A DNA stretch of 40,527 nucleotides, taken from contig JAFMLE010000018.1 of the NCBI GenBank assembly GCA_017852395.1, forward strand, positions 1 to 40,527, read 5' to 3'. The stretch is from Flavobacteriaceae bacterium (GTDB taxonomy: Bacteria > Bacteroidota > Bacteroidia > Flavobacteriales > Flavobacteriaceae). Shown here piece by piece: positions 7,531 through 15,630 of the stretch; the stretch's first letter is position 1, and each line of letters starts with the position of its first letter. A program made the translations under genes and the position numbers. The notes under the pieces are model-generated. The model saw only the letters and a program-made list of their open reading frames with translations, searched no databases and had not been told where the DNA came from.

Positions 7531-8523
7531 TTAATAATCGAGTTTAAATTTTTTCATCAACTTGCGATAATTCATTGCGACTGCATCAAATTTTAGATGC
7601 AGTTCTTCTGCAAAGTCAAAAGGTACTTGCTCCGGACGTTGAGACTCTACAATACGTTTGTCTTGATCAAAAATTACTTGTTCAAATTCTTGCAATACAG
7701 TGTCTGGCTCATCGTGATTATAGTTTCTACCGATTATACAGTATCCCCGACATTTGTTTTTTGAAATTGGTTGGGATACAAAAAAATAAACCATGCCCTT
7801 GGTGCCCCCCCATCCCAAACGTAAAACAATGGTGTAGGGCAGGTGCAATTGATAGGCACTTCGGCGTTCGGGTAGTACAACTTTTTCGTTGGCAAAAACC
7901 GGAAACTCTTCAGAGTTTGTAGCTTCGGGCCGCACGATACTATAATGCAATACCGTGCCCGCTGCCGTTACTTTACAATCGGGGACCAAAGGGCGCTCGG
8001 GGTCGCCGAGTAACCCGGGATGCACCCAGGGGAAATGACCAAAATCTGTAAAATTTTCGACCTGACGTGAGCTGTCGCTATTCCAGTCAAACGGCCCGGT
8101 ATCCACCCACTTCCAATCTTGATGGTTGTACTCTGGAATTTCAGGCAATGAAAAATGAGGATCCGCTAAGGCGACCCAAATCAATCCATAACGTTCTTGA
8201 CATTGATAGACGGGGGTTTTGGCTTTTTCGGGGATTTTGACATCGGGTGCTTGTGGGATATGAACACATACTCCTTTTTTGTCAAACCGCCATGCATGAT
8301 AGGGGCAAACCAGACAATCGTCTTTTACCCATCCCAAAGACAATGCAGTACCACGATGAATACAAAGATCTTTCATGGCATGCGGAATGCCATCTGCACT
8401 GCGCCAAATCACGATGGGTTGGTCTAATAAAAAAGTGCCTAAGGGTTGCTCCTTGGAGATGGATTTGCTGTAAGCCACAGGATGCCAACACGATTCGAGC
8501 TTTTTAGGAAATGCATTTTTCAT
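7531..8523 (-). CDS. Rieske non-haem iron oxygenase, alpha-subunit type
   Basis: This 330-residue terminal oxygenase of the ring-hydroxylating / VanA-pheophorbide-oxygenase-like group uses an external reductase to activate O2 for hydroxylation or O-demethylation. The Rieske [2Fe-2S] ligands are C54-I-H56 and C73-P-Y-H76. The mononuclear iron site motif is N156-x2-D159-x2-H162-x4-H167 in ENFTDFGHFPWVH. The C-terminal part holds DKRIVESQRPE, resembling the third-ligand region of VanA-like enzymes. No ferredoxin or reductase gene is adjacent. It is transcribed just before an exported amidohydrolase. The two may act in one degradation route, but the hydrolase is exported and this enzyme has no signal peptide. 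Substrate unknown. Confidence 0.88.
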   Translation of the reverse strand: MKNAFPKKLESCWHPVAYSKSISKEQPLGTFLLDQPIVIWRSADGIPHAMKDLCIHRGTALSLGWVKDDCLVCPYHAWRFDKKGVCVHIPQAPDVKIPEKAKTPVYQCQERYGLIWVALADPHFSLPEIPEYNHQDWKWVDTGPFDWNSDSSRQVENFTDFGHFPWVHPGLLGDPERPLVPDCKVTAAGTVLHYSIVRPEATNSEEFPVFANEKVVLPERRSAYQLHLPYTIVLRLGWGGTKGMVYFFVSQPISKNKCRGYCIIGRNYNHDEPDTVLQEFEQVIFDQDKRIVESQRPEQVPFDFAEELHLKFDAVAMNYRKLMKKFKLDY

Positions 8524-8614
8524 TATTTGTTATAGAGATCTACGGTCTTTAGTAAACTTATGCAATTGTAGTGCCTTGTCAAAATTTTGTTAGCTTTAAG
8601 TAAAATCAAATTCG

Positions 8615-9901
8615 TTGAAAAAAATTGGGTTTTGGTCCAGTACTGCTTTGGTAACGGGCAATATGATTGGATCAGGAATTTTTTTGTTGCCTGCAACTTT
8701 GGCCTATTATGGAGGGATTAGTCTTTTGGGTTGGGTCTGTTCTTCTATAGGGGCGCTGTTACTCGCCGCAGTGTATAAACAGTTGAGCAAACTGCATCCC
8801 CAAACTTTGGGAGGGCCCTATGCCTTTACAAAAATTGCCCTAGGAAATTTTATGGGGTTTCTTGTTGCCTGGGGCTACTGGGTTTCTATATGGTGTACCA
8901 ATGCGGCTATTGCTGTTGCATTTGTAGGTTATTTAGGCGTTTTTTTTCCTGCCCTAACAAAATCTCCCGTATGGGCCATTGGTGCTGGACTGAGCGTGCT
9001 ATGGTTTTTTACTTGGGTCAACTCCTTACAACTCAAAAATGTTGCTTGGGTTCAACGGCTAACAACAGTTCTGAAGCTAATTCCAATTTTTTTGATTGGC
9101 TTTATCGGCATCTGGTACATCGATTTTGGTAATCTCAATTTGATCAACCGCAGTTCAGAAAGCAATTTTGCAGCGCTAACAGCAACTACAACACTAACTT
9201 TGTTTGCCTATCTCGGATTAGAATCTGCGACCATCACCAGCGCCAAAGTAAAAAATGCTGCCAAAACTGTGGGCCAAGCCGGCCTGTTTGGCACCAGCAT
9301 AACCATCATAACCTATATCTTATGTTCTGTGGCCATTATGGGTATTATTCCTCCAGAAACGTTGTTGCTTTCTACCGCTCCATTTGCCGATGCTGCTTTT
9401 GTATTTTGGGGACTTTCTTCAAAATATATTGTTGCGGCAGGTGCCATGTTGGCAACTTTGGGGGCCCTAAATGGATGGATTTTAATTCAAGGACAGATCC
9501 CCATGGCTGCAGCGCACGATCAACTATTTCCAAAATTTTTTAAGAAAAAAAACAAAAACGGTGCTCCCCAACAAGGGATTATTGTTTCCAGTATTTTGGC
9601 TTCCATCGTTTTGATGTTTCGCTATTCGGATCGATTGGTCGATACCTTTGCGTACATGATGAATCTATCTACACTTTCTGTATTGACGCCTTTTTTGCTC
9701 TCTGCCCTTAGTCTGATTGTGTTGCAAAACCAAACAAAGAACAACCCCCATAGGGGGCTGACAGTTATTGCTGTGTTGGCCATGTTTTTTTGTGTATGGG
9801 TGATTTTCGGCACGGGCCTTGAAGTGCTTCTTTCGGGGCTATTACTGCTATTGGTCGGTGTTTTATTGTATGGTTTAAAAAACTTTGGGGGGCCCAGGTA
9901 G
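8615..9901 (+). CDS. APC-family amino acid permease
   Basis: This inner-membrane transporter of the amino acid-polyamine-organocation superfamily (428 aa) has about 12 hydrophobic segments and resembles the AdiC/PotE-type antiporters. TM1 carries the substrate-site signature GNMIGSGIFLLP, and the TM6-like segment TTTLTLFAYLGLESATI also fits. The start is TTG at 8615: translation from there gives KKIGFWSSTALVTGNMIGSG, the conserved beginning of this family. The first ATG (8663) would remove half of TM1. It is divergent from the Rieske oxygenase gene and stops 5 bases before the end of the convergent helicase gene. The transported amino acid is not known. Confidence 0.88.
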   Translation: MKKIGFWSSTALVTGNMIGSGIFLLPATLAYYGGISLLGWVCSSIGALLLAAVYKQLSKLHPQTLGGPYAFTKIALGNFMGFLVAWGYWVSIWCTNAAIAVAFVGYLGVFFPALTKSPVWAIGAGLSVLWFFTWVNSLQLKNVAWVQRLTTVLKLIPIFLIGFIGIWYIDFGNLNLINRSSESNFAALTATTTLTLFAYLGLESATITSAKVKNAAKTVGQAGLFGTSITIITYILCSVAIMGIIPPETLLLSTAPFADAAFVFWGLSSKYIVAAGAMLATLGALNGWILIQGQIPMAAAHDQLFPKFFKKKNKNGAPQQGIIVSSILASIVLMFRYSDRLVDTFAYMMNLSTLSVLTPFLLSALSLIVLQNQTKNNPHRGLTVIAVLAMFFCVWVIFGTGLEVLLSGLLLLLVGVLLYGLKNFGGPR

Positions 9902-9906
9902 TTTGA

Positions 9907-11595
9907 TTATCGGCGGCTTCTTTTTTTTCCCTTTCCGCGGTCTTTACTTTTTTTCTCCTTTTTGAATCCTCCTCCGGACCCTTTTGGAAATCGCGTTTTT
10001 CGGCCTTCTGTAATCTCAAGATGAATCTTTCGTTGATCCAAAATCAAGCCTTCAAATGCATTGAGTATCAAGTCTTGGTGCTGTATCTCGGTGGTAAAAT
10101 AGGAAAAGCTCTTAAATACATCTACATGAAAAATAGCCTCTTTGTCAAGGTTGGTCATCGAGCGAATAAAGTCCTTAAGCTCGGGCCAATCATAGTTATC
10201 ACGGCTCCCCAGATTGATATAAAATCGAACCTGGTCTTTGGATTTACTTTTTGGTGTTTCAGAAAACTCTACGGTTGTGTCAAAAGACGCTTTTTGGGAT
10301 TTTTTCAACTCAATCATTCCAAACTCTTTGGACAACAGTTGTTGTATCAAAACCTCTTTAGGCAGTGCTTCAAATTCGTGATAAACCGCCTCCAAATAGG
10401 GTTCTAAGGCCGGTTGATAAGGGGTGTTTTTTATGGACATTGACCAGCGTTGTATCTGGCTTTCAAGCATCTCTTGTGGTGAAGGCAATTCTTGGTGTTG
10501 GGCCTTGGTTTGAAGTTTATTTTCAATCAATTTAAGTTTTCTTAAATCGCCCTTGGTTACCAACATTATAGAAATTCCCAACTTCCCAGCGCGCCCTGTA
10601 CGTCCGCTTCGGTGCGTATATACTTCGACCTCATCGGGCAGTTGGTAGTTGATCACATGAGTAATGTCCTCGACGTCAATTCCTCGAGCCGCAACATCGG
10701 TAGCTATCAGAAGTTGGATTTTTTGTTGTCTAAAGGACTGCATGACCGTATCACGTTGTCCTTGACTCATATCGCCATGTAGGGCCGCCGCTTTGAAACC
10801 ATCTTGTACGAGTCGATCGGCTACTTTTTGGGTTTCGATTTTGGTTCGGCAAAAAATACACCCAAAGATATCGGATGTTATGCTTACTATAGATCGTAAT
10901 GTTTCATAACGATCACGGCTGTTTATTTTATAATAATGATGTTCTACCGTTTTGGTCCCTGCATTTTTGGTGCCAACAGTTATCGATTGGGGCTTGCGCA
11001 TAAACTTTTGGGCAATGCGATCCACTTCTTCGGGCATAGTCGCCGAAAAGAGCCAAGATTTTTTGTCTTTGGGCGTGTGGGTCAAAATGTCTTGTATGTC
11101 GTCATAGAAGCCCATATTCAACATTTCATCTGCCTCATCCAACACACAATATGCCAAAGCGCTGATATCGATCATTTTTCTTCGTATCATATCCTTGAGT
11201 CGGCCTGGTGTTGCAACGATAATCTGAGCGCCTCTTTTTATTTTTTTGGCCTGCTCAGAGATGTTTGCACCGCCATAGATGGGCACAATTTTGATTTCGG
11301 GCATGTTTTGACCGTACAAACCAAGTTCATTGGTGATTTGTAAACACAACTCTCTTGTTGGTGATAAAATTAGTGCTTGAGTCTGCCGAATACCGGGGGT
11401 TAAACGTTGCAAAAGAGGCAATCCAAAAGCGGCTGTCTTTCCAGTTCCTGTTTGAGCCAAAGCCACCAAATCGTTTTCGGTCTCGAGTAAGACTGGTATA
11501 ACTTTTTCTTGTACGTCAGTGGGGGAGGTAAAGCCGAGTTGTTCTACGGCTTTCAATAGTGGCGCAGATAGACCTAACGCCTTAAATGTTGTCAT
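9907..11595 (-). CDS. DEAD-box RNA helicase with DbpA-type RNA-binding domain
   Basis: This is an ATP-dependent RNA helicase of the DeaD/CsdA-DbpA group (562 aa), likely acting in ribosome assembly or cold-stress RNA remodelling. Motifs in order are the Q-motif region (GFTSPTDVQEKVIP), Walker A AQTGTGKT (47-54), PTREL, TPGRLKDM, DEADEM, SAT, ARGIDVEDI and HRSGRTGRAG. After the RecA2 domain, a segment beginning VRFYINLGSRDNYDWPELKD matches the DbpA-like RNA-binding fold. The protein ends in a basic Gly/Lys/Arg tail (KGSGGGFKKEKKSKDRGKGK), which is usual for RNA contact. The start is ATG 11595, giving MTTFKALGLS. It converges with the permease gene. Confidence 0.93.
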   Translation of the reverse strand: MTTFKALGLSAPLLKAVEQLGFTSPTDVQEKVIPVLLETENDLVALAQTGTGKTAAFGLPLLQRLTPGIRQTQALILSPTRELCLQITNELGLYGQNMPEIKIVPIYGGANISEQAKKIKRGAQIIVATPGRLKDMIRRKMIDISALAYCVLDEADEMLNMGFYDDIQDILTHTPKDKKSWLFSATMPEEVDRIAQKFMRKPQSITVGTKNAGTKTVEHHYYKINSRDRYETLRSIVSITSDIFGCIFCRTKIETQKVADRLVQDGFKAAALHGDMSQGQRDTVMQSFRQQKIQLLIATDVAARGIDVEDITHVINYQLPDEVEVYTHRSGRTGRAGKLGISIMLVTKGDLRKLKLIENKLQTKAQHQELPSPQEMLESQIQRWSMSIKNTPYQPALEPYLEAVYHEFEALPKEVLIQQLLSKEFGMIELKKSQKASFDTTVEFSETPKSKSKDQVRFYINLGSRDNYDWPELKDFIRSMTNLDKEAIFHVDVFKSFSYFTTEIQHQDLILNAFEGLILDQRKIHLEITEGRKTRFPKGSGGGFKKEKKSKDRGKGKKRSRR

Positions 11596-11675
11596 AATAT
11601 ATAATCTGGGTGCAAAGGTAGTCTAATTTAACTGAAACAGAAGTTTGACTGCAAAAATCTATTTTAAAAGAAAAA

Positions 11676-13370
11676 TTAAAACAGGCCTTCTTTGAGTTGG
11701 CCTGCGGCATAATCGACTGCTCTTGCGGTAAGTGCCATAAAAGTCAGGGACGGGTTTTGAACCCCAGTAGAACTCATACAAGCCCCGTCGGTTACAAATA
11801 CGTTGGAGCAATGATGCAACTGATTATGACTGTTGAGCATTGATTCATTTGGGTCATCTCCCATACGAACACCCCCCATTTCATGAATGTCAAGTCCTGG
11901 AGCTTGGTGTGTTTCATACGCGTTAATTTCTACACAACCGGCTTTTTGCAACATGGCAACACCCTGTTCTAAAAAGTCATTGAGCATTTTTTCGTCATTG
12001 TCCGTGTACCCTACATCGAGTGCGGGTTTGGGAATCCCAAATTGATCTAGTTGCTCGGTCAAATATACCCGATTGGATTTTATTGGAATGGTCTCTCCTT
12101 GCATCATCATATAGATGGACCACGGGCCTGGACGGGCACTATTTTGAATAAACTCCGTGCCAAACTGCGGCCCTTCTTGTTGTTGAGACCACCCCTCACG
12201 TGTTGCGGAGTAAAACATCATATACCCACCCTGAAAATCTGCATCGTTGGTGTTTTTGTTTCTAAATGAAGGGATCATTATGGAGGTTGGGCGTCTTCCA
12301 CGGTAATAACTATCTGGAGCACCATGGTGCTTGGCGGTAAGCTGGCCTCTATAGTTGTGAAAAGACAAATAACGCCCCAACAAACCGTTGTCATTTCCCA
12401 AACCATTAGGAAAGCGTTCTGAGGTCGAATTCAACAATATGGCATTGGTGTTGATCGTGGCGGCATTTACAAAAATCACTCGAGCCGTATAGCGTTTGAT
12501 GGTTTTGGTGTAGGCGTCAATAACTTCTACCCCTGTTGCTTTTTGAGATTCTGAATCGTAAAGAATTTTTGAAACAACTTGATGTGTCTTGAGGGTCAAA
12601 TTACCCGTTTTATTAGCCCAGGGTAAGGTAGAAGAATTGCTGCTAAAATACGCTCCCAAAGGACAGCCTCTTTCACAACGTGTACGTGCCATACAACGAT
12701 TGCGTCCTTGTTTTAGATGAACTTCTTTGGTGTCGGTTAGATGCGCACAACGGCCGATGACGGCCGTACGATCCGAAAAATTTTTTTTGATCTTATCTTG
12801 GATGTACAGTTCGATGGCATTCATTTCCCAAGCGGGTAAAAATTCACCATCAGGGACTTCTTCCAATCCATCGTTATTGCCACTGACCCCAATAAAACGT
12901 TCGACATGACTGTACCATGGAGCTAAATCGTCATAACTGATGGGCCATTTTATTCCATAACCATCACGATGGGGGCGCTCAAATTCAAAACGACTCCAAC
13001 GTTGCACTTGACGTGCCCAAAGCAAACTTTTGCCCCCCACCTGATACGCACGTATCCAATCAAACGGGCGGTCTTGTTGATACGGATGCTCGTTGTCTTT
13101 GACAAAAAAATGTTCGGTTGCACGCCCATAGGCATAACAGCGAGACACAATCGGGTTGGCTTGTTTTTCTTGCTGTGTAATCCGCCCATGGTATTCCATT
13201 TCCCAAGGATGGGTATGCGCAGTCGGGTAATCTTCTACATGCTTTATTTGACGTCCTCTTTCAAGAACCAATGTTTTAAATCCTTTATCACAAAATTCTT
13301 TTGCTGCCCAGCCACCCGAAATGCCAGAGCCAATAACAATTGCGTCAAAATCGGTTTCTAGTGGGTCCAT
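11676..13370 (-). CDS. GMC-family oxidoreductase (FAD)
   Basis: This glucose-methanol-choline oxidoreductase (564 aa) oxidises an alcohol, typically a sugar hydroxyl, with FAD. The dinucleotide motif is G14-S-G16-I-S-G19 in AIVIGSGISGG, followed by LVLERG. A cysteine-rich stretch CMARTRCERGCPLGAYF is typical of the gluconate/sorbitol dehydrogenase-like branch. The C-terminal block has HEMGGVRMGDDP, VTDGACMSSTGVQNPSLT (Asn of the His/Asn catalytic pair) and MALTARAVDYA. It has no own signal peptide. Its start overlaps the end of the upstream gene by 13 bases; that partner carries the Tat signal, so the large subunit may be co-exported with it (inference). No cytochrome c subunit gene is adjacent, unlike classical three-subunit gluconate dehydrogenases. 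Confidence 0.92.
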   Translation of the reverse strand: MDPLETDFDAIVIGSGISGGWAAKEFCDKGFKTLVLERGRQIKHVEDYPTAHTHPWEMEYHGRITQQEKQANPIVSRCYAYGRATEHFFVKDNEHPYQQDRPFDWIRAYQVGGKSLLWARQVQRWSRFEFERPHRDGYGIKWPISYDDLAPWYSHVERFIGVSGNNDGLEEVPDGEFLPAWEMNAIELYIQDKIKKNFSDRTAVIGRCAHLTDTKEVHLKQGRNRCMARTRCERGCPLGAYFSSNSSTLPWANKTGNLTLKTHQVVSKILYDSESQKATGVEVIDAYTKTIKRYTARVIFVNAATINTNAILLNSTSERFPNGLGNDNGLLGRYLSFHNYRGQLTAKHHGAPDSYYRGRRPTSIMIPSFRNKNTNDADFQGGYMMFYSATREGWSQQQEGPQFGTEFIQNSARPGPWSIYMMMQGETIPIKSNRVYLTEQLDQFGIPKPALDVGYTDNDEKMLNDFLEQGVAMLQKAGCVEINAYETHQAPGLDIHEMGGVRMGDDPNESMLNSHNQLHHCSNVFVTDGACMSSTGVQNPSLTFMALTARAVDYAAGQLKEGLF

Positions 13371-13891
13371 ATACGACTGTTTTTGTCTCGTGCAATTTGC
13401 CCTTGATACCCTCCAGGTATGGGCAGGTATTCGAGAACTTGGGTTGCACCGTATTCGCTATTAAAGAAATTGAAGAGTACCACGCTTCTTACGCTTTTGG
13501 CAAATGAAAACGCATTAGCAAAAAGGGGTTGCTTTTTGTCGAAAAGACCATTCATAACTGCTTTTTGTTGTTCTTGTGATGCGGCTTCAAACGAAGCATT
13601 AAACTTTTTTTTACAGTATTGCTGTAGTGTGAGACACCCTTTTGAGAGGTCTTCTTGGGCTTCTTTGGTCAAACAATTTTGGATGAAACAAGCTGCTGAG
13701 ATTCCATAGATACTTTGTGCTGAATTGCCTTGGTAAAAGGTGCCCAAAAGTTGGCTTGAAAATGCTTCGAAAAACTGAATATGATCTTCTTGAGTGGTGT
13801 CCAAAGGCTCGTTTGCCCAAAGTTTTTGTGGCAACAATGCCGCGCCAAGGCCCGTATGTAAAAGCAATACAAGGGATTCTCTTCTATTCAT
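13358..13891 (-). CDS. Gluconate 2-dehydrogenase subunit 3-like protein, Tat signal
   Basis: This small helper subunit (177 aa) resembles gluconate 2-dehydrogenase subunit 3, which accompanies GMC-type large subunits. It begins MNRRESLVLLLHTGLGAALL, a twin-arginine signal (R3-R4, then L7). The cleavage region is around KLWANE, so it is exported folded, probably carrying the GMC partner. The middle segment with ISAACFIQNCLTKEAQEDL and the C-terminal VRSVVLFNFFNSEYGA...EYLPIPGGYQG fit this family. It overlaps the GMC gene by 13 bases, giving tight coupling and a probable 1:1 complex. The substrate of the pair is unknown; related Bacteroidota pairs are thought to oxidise sugars. Confidence 0.85.
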   Translation of the reverse strand: MNRRESLVLLLHTGLGAALLPQKLWANEPLDTTQEDHIQFFEAFSSQLLGTFYQGNSAQSIYGISAACFIQNCLTKEAQEDLSKGCLTLQQYCKKKFNASFEAASQEQQKAVMNGLFDKKQPLFANAFSFAKSVRSVVLFNFFNSEYGATQVLEYLPIPGGYQGQIARDKNSRIWTH

Positions 13892-13952
13892 AAAATATAT
13901 TTTTGAGGTTGCCCTTTACGAAGCTACTAAAAGCCGCTGACATTTGAACTGT

Positions 13953-13984
13953 TAAAAAAGAAAAAGCCCAAATAATTGGGCTTT
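13953..13984 (-). terminator. Rho-independent terminator of recA
   Basis: A perfect 9-bp stem AAAGCCCAA (13963-13971) / TTGGGCTTT (13976-13984) with a four-base loop is followed on the minus strand by TTCTTTTTT. It starts 24 bases past the recA stop codon and separates recA from the gluconate dehydrogenase-like pair. It is the clearest terminator in the window. Confidence 0.92.
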
Positions 13985-14008
13985 CGTATGCGTGAACCTT
14001 AAAAACGA

Positions 14009-15013
14009 TTATTCAACCGCTTTTAGCGTTTCAATGATTTTGGCTTCGAGTTCCTCCATCAGTTCGGGATTATCTTCAAGAAGGGTTTTGACGGCGTCTC
14101 TGCCTTGCCCCAATTTAGTATCCCCATAGCTAAACCATGATCCGCTTTTTTTGATGACTTCAAAGTTGACACCGAGGTCAATGATTTCTCCAATCTTAGA
14201 AATCCCCTCTCCGTACATGATATCAAACTCTGTGGTTTTAAACGGTGGGGCTACCTTGTTTTTGACCACCTTGACACGGGTACGGTTTCCGGTGACTTCT
14301 GCATCAGTATTTTTGATTTGTGTAGACCGTCTAATATCGAGTCGTACAGAGGCATAAAATTTTAGGGCATTACCGCCGGTAGTGGTCTCGGGGTTGCCGA
14401 ACATAACGCCAATTTTTTCACGCAACTGGTTGATGAAAAAGACCGTGCAATTGGTTTTGCTGATCGATCCGGTCAACTTTCGTAAGGCTTGTGACATGAG
14501 TCGCGCGTGTAGGCCCATTTTAGAATCCCCCATTTCGCCTTCAATTTCGCTTTTGGGCGTCAATGCGGCAACGGAGTCAATGACAACGATGTCAATGGCG
14601 CCAGAACGGATGAGGTTGTCGGCTATTTCGAGTGCTTGTTCTCCATGATCGGGCTGGGATATGATCAGTTCACCGATATCTACACCTAATTTTTGGGCAT
14701 AAAAACGGTCAAAGGCATGTTCGGCATCAATAAAAGCGGCGATACCTCCTGCTTTTTGACACTCTGCTATGGCATGTAAGGTTAGGGTAGTTTTCCCGGA
14801 AGATTCCGGTCCATAAATTTCAATAACTCGTCCTTTGGGATATCCGCCAACCCCCAGGGCGATATCGAGCCCTAATGATCCTGATGAGATGGCCTCAATT
14901 TCTTCTATTGCCTCGTCTCCGAGCTTCATTACTGCACCCTTGCCATAGGTCTTATCCAACTTGTCTAAAGTGAGTTGGAGTGCTTTTAGTTTTGCATCTT
15001 TTTGATCTGCCAT
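14009..15013 (-). CDS. recA: RecA recombinase
   Basis: RecA forms ATP-dependent filaments on single-stranded DNA for homologous recombination and SOS signalling. The 334-residue protein has the canonical Walker [11 protein letters not shown], the make-ATP-work [14 protein letters not shown] segment, the L1 region [16 protein letters not shown], the L2 region with [23 protein letters not shown] and an acidic C-terminus ([10 protein letters not shown]). The start is ATG 15013, giving [16 protein letters not shown]. An in-frame extension to 15085 adds 24 residues (with Cys and Trp) that are foreign to RecA. A purine-rich AGAAGAA lies just before the ATG. A perfect hairpin terminator follows the gene. 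Confidence 0.98.
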   Translation of the reverse strand: MADQKDAKLKALQLTLDKLDKTYGKGAVMKLGDEAIEEIEAISSGSLGLDIALGVGGYPKGRVIEIYGPESSGKTTLTLHAIAECQKAGGIAAFIDAEHAFDRFYAQKLGVDIGELIISQPDHGEQALEIADNLIRSGAIDIVVIDSVAALTPKSEIEGEMGDSKMGLHARLMSQALRKLTGSISKTNCTVFFINQLREKIGVMFGNPETTTGGNALKFYASVRLDIRRSTQIKNTDAEVTGNRTRVKVVKNKVAPPFKTTEFDIMYGEGISKIGEIIDLGVNFEVIKKSGSWFSYGDTKLGQGRDAVKTLLEDNPELMEELEAKIIETLKAVE

Positions 15014-15029
15014 AGTTCTTCTTTTGTTG

Positions 15030-15070
15030 CAAGGTACTATTTCTACAAACCCAGTCCAACAAGACGTTGG
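15030..15070 (-). promoter_or_regulatory. Candidate recA promoter/operator region
   Basis: On the minus strand a TTG is followed 20 bases later by TACCTTGC, a partial match to TAnnTTTG, close upstream of the recA ATG. The TTG sits inside the inverted repeat CCAAC-5-GTTGG (15056-15070), which is where a repressor operator might be. The assignment is weak: the match is imperfect and no LexA site is known to me for this organism. Confidence 0.25.
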
Positions 15071-15123
15071 GTGTATTATTAACAACTTTAAAAATATGAA
15101 GATTGAAAAAAACGCGCACTTTT

Positions 15124-15158
15124 AACAAAAAAAACCTCCTAGAGGAGGCTTTTTTTTT
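15124..15158. terminator. Terminator-like hairpin in the recA / DUF3784 divergent gap
   Basis: CCTCC (15135-15139) pairs with GGAGG (15144-15148) around the loop TAGA. An A-run stands on the left and nine T on the right, so it has terminator geometry on both strands. No gene of normal size ends here: recA starts at 15013 on minus and the next + gene starts at 15311. It may insulate recA, attenuate its leader, or end a short RNA. The rest of the gap (15159-15310) is AT-rich with nothing recognisable. Confidence 0.6.
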
Positions 15159-15310
15159 AACAATTTTCTTTTTCGATAAAGGTTAGAAAATCAAATCAGA
15201 TGTTTTTTTGACGCTGGTTGTTTTAAAAAGTTTAAAAGGTGTAAAAAAATAATCTTGGCGTGTTTTGAGTCTTCCAAAATCTGAGTATTTTAAAAAATAT
15301 TTATAGTAGT

Positions 15311-15628
15311 ATGGGAATTTGGATACCGGTTGTCTTCACGGCAATGCTGTTTGTTTTGATCGCTTATTTTATCAACCAAGAAAACGCCAAATATCTGTTG
15401 GCGGGATACAATACCATGTCCGAAGAAGCGCGTTCAAAATTTGATATTGTAGGATATTTAAAATTCTTTAAGCGGTTTTTTTATCAGCTGGCCGGCTTTT
15501 CGACGCTCATTTTTTGCGGGGCCTATCTGTTATGGGACGAGCGTGACGCCTTAATTATTTGGGCCATTGCAATCACTCTCCCACTCTTTTATTTGCTCTA
15601 CAAAGGCCAACAGTTTAAGAAAAATTAA
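15311..15628 (+). CDS. DUF3784 membrane protein
   Basis: This is a small integral membrane protein (105 aa) of the DUF3784 family, function unknown. It has an N-terminal transmembrane segment (IPVVFTAMLFVLIAYFI), then the family hallmark LLAGYNTMSEEARSKFD, then two further hydrophobic segments (FYQLAGFSTLIFCGAYLLW and ALIIWAIAITLPLFYLLY) and a basic end KGQQFKKN. It is divergent from recA across a gap with a terminator-like hairpin, so co-regulation with recA is unlikely. It converges with the DUF5916 gene, with only 2 bases between the stop codons. Confidence 0.85.
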   Translation: MGIWIPVVFTAMLFVLIAYFINQENAKYLLAGYNTMSEEARSKFDIVGYLKFFKRFFYQLAGFSTLIFCGAYLLWDERDALIIWAIAITLPLFYLLYKGQQFKKN

Positions 15629-15630
15629 CG

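Noticed and set aside
8566-8598. Promoter TTG / TAGCTTTA before the APC permease
   Set aside because: The spacing (22 bases) and the mismatch are outside what I would accept.
15014-15085. N-terminal extension of RecA
   Set aside because: RecA proteins begin near MADQKDAKL; the added 24 residues are atypical and cover the upstream regulatory region.
15096-15125. Nine-codon + strand frame directly before the terminator-like hairpin
   Set aside because: Too short to distinguish from chance and lacks a visible promoter; mentioned only because of its position.
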